NCBI GenBank assembly: GCA_003650365.1
Contig: QMPA01000002.1
Location: 1 to 53,885, forward strand
Length of the DNA: 53,885 bases
Direction of reading: 5' to 3'
From: Bacteroidota bacterium
GTDB taxonomy: Bacteria > Bacteroidota > Bacteroidia > Bacteroidales > F082
Shown: positions 48,902 through 53,885 of the stretch, one piece after another
How the letters are laid out: the number at the start of each line of letters is the position of its first letter
Position numbering within the stretch: position 1 is the stretch's first letter
Notes under the pieces: model-generated
The model's database searches: none
What the model saw: the letters and a program-made list of their open reading frames with translations, nothing else
Told to the model about the DNA's origin: nothing
Translations under genes and position numbers: made by a program

Positions 48902-51235
48902 TTAAAATCGAAAATTATAAGTGATAGATGGAATAATGCCAAATAAATAAGTCACTTCGGCATAAGTAATATTGGGGTCGTTGGGGTCACTTTGGAAATT
49001 TATCACCCAGGGATTTTTTCTGTTGTAAACATTGTAAATCGAAAAATTAAGCGAGTTGTGCCATTTTTTACCCGGCTTGTCTTTGTCGTGCCAGGTAACC
49101 GAAACATCGAGGCGGTGGTAATCAACCATCCGGTACGAATTTCGTTCAGAGTAAACCGGTACCACAGTATTGCCATAAACATAGCGTCCTACCGGAAATG
49201 TAATGGGTTGTCCGGTCAGGTAAACCCAGGTAGCCCCAAAACTGATTTGCTCTCCCAGATTGTAATTCATTACAATAGAGAAATCGTGGGGACGGTCGTA
49301 ACTGGCAGGGTAGGGGTCGCCATTGCTGATGCCTTCAATCTGTTGCAAAGTTCTGGACCAGGTATAACTGACCCACCCGCTCAGGTTTCCACGGGTTTTT
49401 TTTACGAGAAACTCGACACCGTAACTCCATCCTTTTCCGAACAGCAATTCGCCTTCAATAAATTTGTTTAGCAATAATTCAGCGTGATCCTTAAAGTCGA
49501 TGGCGTTCTTTACATTTTTATAATAACCTTCAACGGAAGTTTCGAGCAAACCTTTTTTGAAATTCCGGAAATAACCCAGGGCAAACTGGTTTCCGATTTG
49601 CGGTTTTACATTCATGCTGGCCGGAAACCAAATACTCAGCGGAGAACCACCTGTCGAATTTTCGGCTTGCTGGATGTATTGGAAGTTTCGCGAATAGCTT
49701 GCTTTAATAGATGAAACTTCGTTGAGTTTAATGACGATTCCCAAACGGGGTTCAAAGCCCAGATAGGTGTTGTATATTTTCCGGTCAGGCTGAGGCGTAT
49801 ATCCTGTTGTGTCTCCAAATTCGTTGTAAGTGAATACGGTGTCGGGTCCGATATTGTTAAACATAGAAAGTCGTAAGCCATACTTTAGCGTTAAAAGTGA
49901 GCCCAGCTTTTGATTGTTGCTGATGTAAATCCCACTTTCTAGTGAATAGTTATTCGGAATTGAATAAGTGCCAAAAGTTGTAGTGTCGCCCAGCCCTTCA
50001 ACTTTCCCGGGATAAAAATTGTGGTAAATTGAAGAAATGCCAAAACGGACGGTATTGTTGGTATTGGCATACCAGGTAAAATCACCTTTTAAAGTATAGT
50101 CGGTCAAATCAGATTCCCAAACAAAAGCCTGTACATTAGGTTCGGGAATACCCAGGCTGTAATTAAAACGGTTGGCAACGAGTGTAAAATTAGAGAAAAG
50201 TTTTTCATGAAAAATGTGATTCCAGCGCAATGTGCCCGTAGCATTTCCCCAATTCATATTAAATTGTCCGCTTTTCAGTACATCTTTTCCAAAATAACCC
50301 GAAAGAAAAACATGGTTATTCTGATTAATTGACCAATTTACTTTTGCATTCATATCATAAAAATAAAGCGCACTTTGTTTCATGTTTTCATCTTTGGATA
50401 ATCTCAAAAACAGATCGGCATAAGTGCGGCGCCCCGAAACCATGAAGGATGCTTTATTTTTGGCGATGGGGCCTTCTAAAGTCAGACGGGAGGCGATCAG
50501 TCCAATCCCTCCATTTCCATGAAATTTTTTATTGTTTCCTTCTTTCATCCGTACATCAACCAGCGAGGAAAGCCGGCCACCATATTGTGCAGGCAAATCG
50601 CCTTTGTACAATTGAACACTTTTCACAGCATCGTTGTTGAATACCGAAAAGAATCCCATTAAATGACCGGCATTGTAAACCGTGGCTTCGTCTAATTGCA
50701 CAAGATTCTGGTCGGGGCTGCCCCCACGTACGCTAAAGCCTGAACTGCCCTCGGCAACAAATTTTACACCGGGCAGCAGTTGGAGTGCTTTAATAATGTC
50801 AACTTCGCCCATAAGCATGGGAATGGATTGAATTGTTTTTGAAGTGAGGGTATTTACACTCATTTGGTTTGAAGTGACATTCTCATGCGCCTGCTCAGTT
50901 ATTTCCACTTCTTCAAGCCGTTTGCTGGCAGTGCCCAGTTCAATATTGATGGTGGTGTCGCGGCTTAATTCCATATCGATTACAACATTGGCATAACCGA
51001 TGAAAGAGTAAACAATCTGGTATTTATTTGCCGGAAGCGAAATAGAATAAAAGCCGTAGGTATTTGATGCTGCCCCTTTGTTGATGTTTTTTATCAGTAC
51101 GGTGGCTCCCGGCAAATGTTCGCCATCACTCTTATCCGAAATAAATCCGCTCAGCGTGATATTGCCTTTTTGGGCATGAACGGCTGCCTGTGCAGAAACA
51201 AAGAGCAAAATAAGAAGGATGATTTTATTTAGCAT
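48902..51235 (-). CDS. TonB-dependent receptor with carboxypeptidase-regulatory-like N-terminal domain
   Basis: ISGFISDKSDGEHLPGATVLIKN, plug ALQLLPGVKFVAEGSSGFSVRGGSPDQNLVQLDEATVYN, C-terminal TYNFRF. Confidence 0.93.
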   Translation of the reverse strand: MLNKIILLILLFVSAQAAVHAQKGNITLSGFISDKSDGEHLPGATVLIKNINKGAASNTYGFYSISLPANKYQIVYSFIGYANVVIDMELSRDTTINIELGTASKRLEEVEITEQAHENVTSNQMSVNTLTSKTIQSIPMLMGEVDIIKALQLLPGVKFVAEGSSGFSVRGGSPDQNLVQLDEATVYNAGHLMGFFSVFNNDAVKSVQLYKGDLPAQYGGRLSSLVDVRMKEGNNKKFHGNGGIGLIASRLTLEGPIAKNKASFMVSGRRTYADLFLRLSKDENMKQSALYFYDMNAKVNWSINQNNHVFLSGYFGKDVLKSGQFNMNWGNATGTLRWNHIFHEKLFSNFTLVANRFNYSLGIPEPNVQAFVWESDLTDYTLKGDFTWYANTNNTVRFGISSIYHNFYPGKVEGLGDTTTFGTYSIPNNYSLESGIYISNNQKLGSLLTLKYGLRLSMFNNIGPDTVFTYNEFGDTTGYTPQPDRKIYNTYLGFEPRLGIVIKLNEVSSIKASYSRNFQYIQQAENSTGGSPLSIWFPASMNVKPQIGNQFALGYFRNFKKGLLETSVEGYYKNVKNAIDFKDHAELLLNKFIEGELLFGKGWSYGVEFLVKKTRGNLSGWVSYTWSRTLQQIEGISNGDPYPASYDRPHDFSIVMNYNLGEQISFGATWVYLTGQPITFPVGRYVYGNTVVPVYSERNSYRMVDYHRLDVSVTWHDKDKPGKKWHNSLNFSIYNVYNRKNPWVINFQSDPNDPNITYAEVTYLFGIIPSITYNFRF

Positions 51236-51279
51236 GTTATTAATAATCGTTGGTATTTGTTTTTAAATGCCTAAGGATA

Positions 51280-51415
51280 AACCCGAAAATCCAAATATCA
51301 ATTCAACAAATATGCAAATCTCAAAACGAAACACCTTTTTATTTCAAACAGTTTGGATTTTAAATATTGTCTTTTTGAGATTTATTTGTTATTTGGTAAT
51401 TGTTTTTTGTAATTT
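51280..51415. repeat. AT-rich dispersed repeat around AAACAGTTTGGATTTT
   Basis: Core aaacagtttgga at 51346-51357 with ccaaat/caaatctcaaa and tttttgagatttatttgttatttgg arms; related to 8698-8845. Confidence 0.55.
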
Positions 51416-51466
51416 TCTACTAATAATACACGAATATTAGAAATAAGAGATTAAGCTTTAACGTGT

Positions 51467-52456
51467 TTACTCCTCATTTATTTTCAATTCAATCTCATAT
51501 AAATCCGAACTGCCATCATCATTGTCACAAACTGTAAGAATGATGATTTTGTTTTCGCTTATTAATTTGACGGTAATTCCCTCTTGCTTTTTTTGTAGTG
51601 TTTTGCCATTTTCTGTAATCAGCTCTGCCACAATTGCTCCCTCATTCATTTTTGTGAAAGATACGAATCCAACATAACTTCCCAAAACAGTACCATCGTC
51701 GATTTCATTGCTGGTGTTTTCGAGGGAAGCCGTGAAAAGAAGTCCCGAATGTTCCGGTAAAACACAGGCCCCTGAAAAGCCTGCAGCAACACCTTTGTCA
51801 CTGGGTAAGTTGAAAGGGTAAACTTTCATAGCAGGAACCAAAATGCTTTCACTTTTGATAAAAGCGAGTAAAGCTTCCCTTTCTATTTCAACGATGAAGT
51901 TTTTACTCACATTTCCCCTGTGCAATAAGTAGGCTTTATTTTCGGAGAAAGCCAAACCCTCGATGTTGATTTTATTATTGGGTTTCAATCCTGCTTCTTC
52001 TTTGATGGCATTGTAAACAGGGCGCATATTCTTTTTGTGTATCTTGCTATTTCCGGAATTGGAAATCAGAAAAGCAGTATCCCGTTTTGTTTTTTTTGAG
52101 CCCGAAGACAGTATCAACAATTGTTTTTCTCCGGCTTCCTCCAATAATGCCATGGATTCAAAATCGGCCTTCAGTTTTTTTGGTGTCCTGCCATTTACAA
52201 TTGAATCTACGCCAGCAATTTTTTCTTTGCCGATAATATTCCAGTTCTCATCTAATGTGAAAAGAAAAGGCAGGTCATCGCCAATGATGTAAATTTTTCC
52301 ACCGTAGAACTCAATCCCCGAAGCCGAAGCCAGATGGGGAAAATATTTGTGTTTGATAACTTGGGTGCTGATTGATTTCACTTCTCCGGAATTGGAACAT
52401 GAAACCATTAAAATGGCAATAATTATTGTCAGGGTAATTTGTGTGAGCTTATTCAT
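51467..52456 (-). CDS. Putative lipoprotein of unknown function (possible beta-propeller)
   Basis: MNKLTQITLTIIIAILMVSCSNS lipobox; repeated strand-rich pattern. Confidence 0.6.
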   Translation of the reverse strand: MNKLTQITLTIIIAILMVSCSNSGEVKSISTQVIKHKYFPHLASASGIEFYGGKIYIIGDDLPFLFTLDENWNIIGKEKIAGVDSIVNGRTPKKLKADFESMALLEEAGEKQLLILSSGSKKTKRDTAFLISNSGNSKIHKKNMRPVYNAIKEEAGLKPNNKINIEGLAFSENKAYLLHRGNVSKNFIVEIEREALLAFIKSESILVPAMKVYPFNLPSDKGVAAGFSGACVLPEHSGLLFTASLENTSNEIDDGTVLGSYVGFVSFTKMNEGAIVAELITENGKTLQKKQEGITVKLISENKIIILTVCDNDDGSSDLYEIELKINEE

Positions 52457-52730
52457 CTGTGGTTTTCATGTTTTTGATGAGACGGGAGCAAAGATAGAAA
52501 TCTTGTGCTGTTATTTATTACGAGCCAAATCGAATAAAGGAAGATTGGTTCTTTCTCAACCTGCTAAGTGCAAAAGGCCACTTAGCGGGTTTGAAAGATA
52601 TGCTAAGTTGACCCGCCTGTTTATTTCAGTTAGAAATCTTGAAGATCAGAAACATATCTTGATAGAGTTTGATAAAGTTATGAAAAAAAATACTAATATG
52701 GTATAACTTCAATAGAATGTTGAAAGGTAG

Positions 52731-52950
52731 TAAGCTGAGTTCTATTTAAGGCACTTTATCTATACTTCAGATATTCAATTACTTACAAGAAACTCCCTTT
52801 GTGGTTCTTAGTGTCTTGGAGTCTTTGTGGCTAACTATTCTGCTACTATTCCGATAGCTATCGGAACAAAGACACAAAGAAAACACTAAGAAATGATTAT
52901 CAAGACATAAGTTATTCTGTATCAGTATTTGTTATATCGAACTCAGGTTA
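52731..52950. mobile_element. MITE-like non-coding element, copy 2 (inverted relative to copy 1)
   Basis: Ends TAAGCTGAGTTCTATTTAAG and (inverted) TAACCTGAGTTCGATATAAC; palindromic core TTCCGATAGCTATCGGAA at 52849-52866. Confidence 0.65.
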
Positions 52951-53020
52951 GTAGCCCATTGAGGGATTTGTCAGTTTTCAATTAAAGGCACACTTTTTGA
53001 CAAGTTAAATTCTTAGTTTT

Positions 53021-53704
53021 GTGAAAAGAATGAATAAGGAAAAACAGAAACTCGGTAGAGCACTTTTTATTCCACTGATTTTATTGACGCTAATGTGGGT
53101 CGTAAGACTTGTTGAATACGGCTTTGGAATTGAATTGGGATTTCTCGGTGTTCATCCTTTGCATGTGGACGGACTGCCGGGCATTGTTCTTTCTCCACTC
53201 TTGCATGGTGGTTTTGAACATTTGCTGGCCAATTCTTTGCCTTTCCTTATTTTGTCACTTGCCTTGTTTTATTTCTATCCCCAAATAGCTGTAAAAGTAC
53301 TGATTGGTATCTGGCTTTTGTCGGGATTGTGGATATGGTTTGGTGGACAGCCTTCGTCATATCATATCGGTGCAAGCAGTCTGATTTATGGTTTCTCAGC
53401 CTTTTTATTTGTCAGTGGAATGATTCGTAAAGATACCCGCTTAGCTGCCCTGGCATTGATAGTTGCTTTCCTGTATGGAAGCATGGTTTGGGGAGTGTTC
53501 CCTGAATTTTTTCCAAAGAAAAATATTTCATGGGAAGGCCATCTTGGTGGATTTATTGCAGGACTTATACTGGCCTTTTACTTTCGGGATTCAGGTCCTC
53601 AGCGCAAACAATATTCCTGGGAATTAGAAGAGGAACCGGATGAAGAGGAACCGGATGGCCGGCAATATTGGCAGTTGAAGAAAGAGAATACGGATACAAC
53701 CTGA
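53021..53704 (+). CDS. Rhomboid family intramembrane serine protease
   Basis: HGGFEHLLANSLPFLIL, YHIGASSLIYGFSAFLFVSG (catalytic Ser in GASS), WEGHLGGFIAGLILAF (catalytic His). Start may be GTG 53021 or ATG 53030. Confidence 0.9.
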   Translation: MKRMNKEKQKLGRALFIPLILLTLMWVVRLVEYGFGIELGFLGVHPLHVDGLPGIVLSPLLHGGFEHLLANSLPFLILSLALFYFYPQIAVKVLIGIWLLSGLWIWFGGQPSSYHIGASSLIYGFSAFLFVSGMIRKDTRLAALALIVAFLYGSMVWGVFPEFFPKKNISWEGHLGGFIAGLILAFYFRDSGPQRKQYSWELEEEPDEEEPDGRQYWQLKKENTDTT

Positions 53705-53725
53705 TGGTGAAATTCCAAAACTCAA

Positions 53726-53743
53726 TCCCGATAGCTATCGGGA
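53726..53743. repeat. TCCCGATAGCTATCGGGA palindrome
   Basis: Perfect 18-bp palindrome sharing CCGATAGCTATCGG with both MITE-like cores. Confidence 0.85.
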
Positions 53744-53845
53744 CAAAATCCAAATAAATTCTAAATGTCAAATCATAACAGATCATCGTTATCTGCGTCA
53801 AAAACAAACCATAATCCAAAGTTCAAACTCTGGCTGTTTTGTAAA

Positions 53846-53885
53846 GCAACCCCAATTCTCCCCTAGGGGGAGATGTCCGAAGGAC
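53846..53885. repeat. GCAACCCCAATTCTCCCCTAGGGGGAGATGTCCGAAGGAC dispersed repeat, cut by window end
   Basis: Partial inverted matches at 6147-6175 and 7557-7601. Confidence 0.7.

Overview
The window is chromosomal DNA that looks like Bacteroidota, possibly Marinilabiliales/Prolixibacteraceae-like. That is inferred from T9SS genes, TamL, DUF4249 plus TonB receptor, and TAnnTTTG promoter-like motifs; no database was searched. Most of it is core genome on both strands: a truncated ogt/MGMT, GDPD lipoprotein, nucleotidyltransferase, TylF-like methyltransferase, folC, tonB/exbD/exbB, nhaD, anmK, murF, gldJ, PorP/SprF, two tandem porU-like C25 proteases followed by porV, ispF, RecD-like helicase, tamL, murB, two glycosyltransferases, ftsE-like ABC ATPase, rseC-like gene plus rnfBCDGEA, APH-fold kinase plus GH2 beta-galactosidase, acyltransferase, DUF4249 plus TonB-dependent receptor, and a rhomboid. 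I saw no rRNA, tRNA, CRISPR, intact transposase, phage or recognisable defence island. The most interesting material is (1) the tandem, apparently both catalytically intact PorU-type sortases beside porV; (2) a two-gene cassette of small secreted proteins between tonB and folC, bracketed by direct ~79-bp structured repeats; (3) a MITE-like element family (copies at 321-512 and 52731-52950, inverted relative to each other, with TIR-like ends and a palindromic core); (4) several other dispersed structured repeats, some inside operon spacers (exbB-exbD, rnfG-rnfE); and (5) GGG-phased 8-bp tandem arrays with G-quadruplex potential. Nothing here is clearly a new multi-gene system. The best 'undescribed' candidates are the duplicated sortase locus and the repeat-bracketed cassette.
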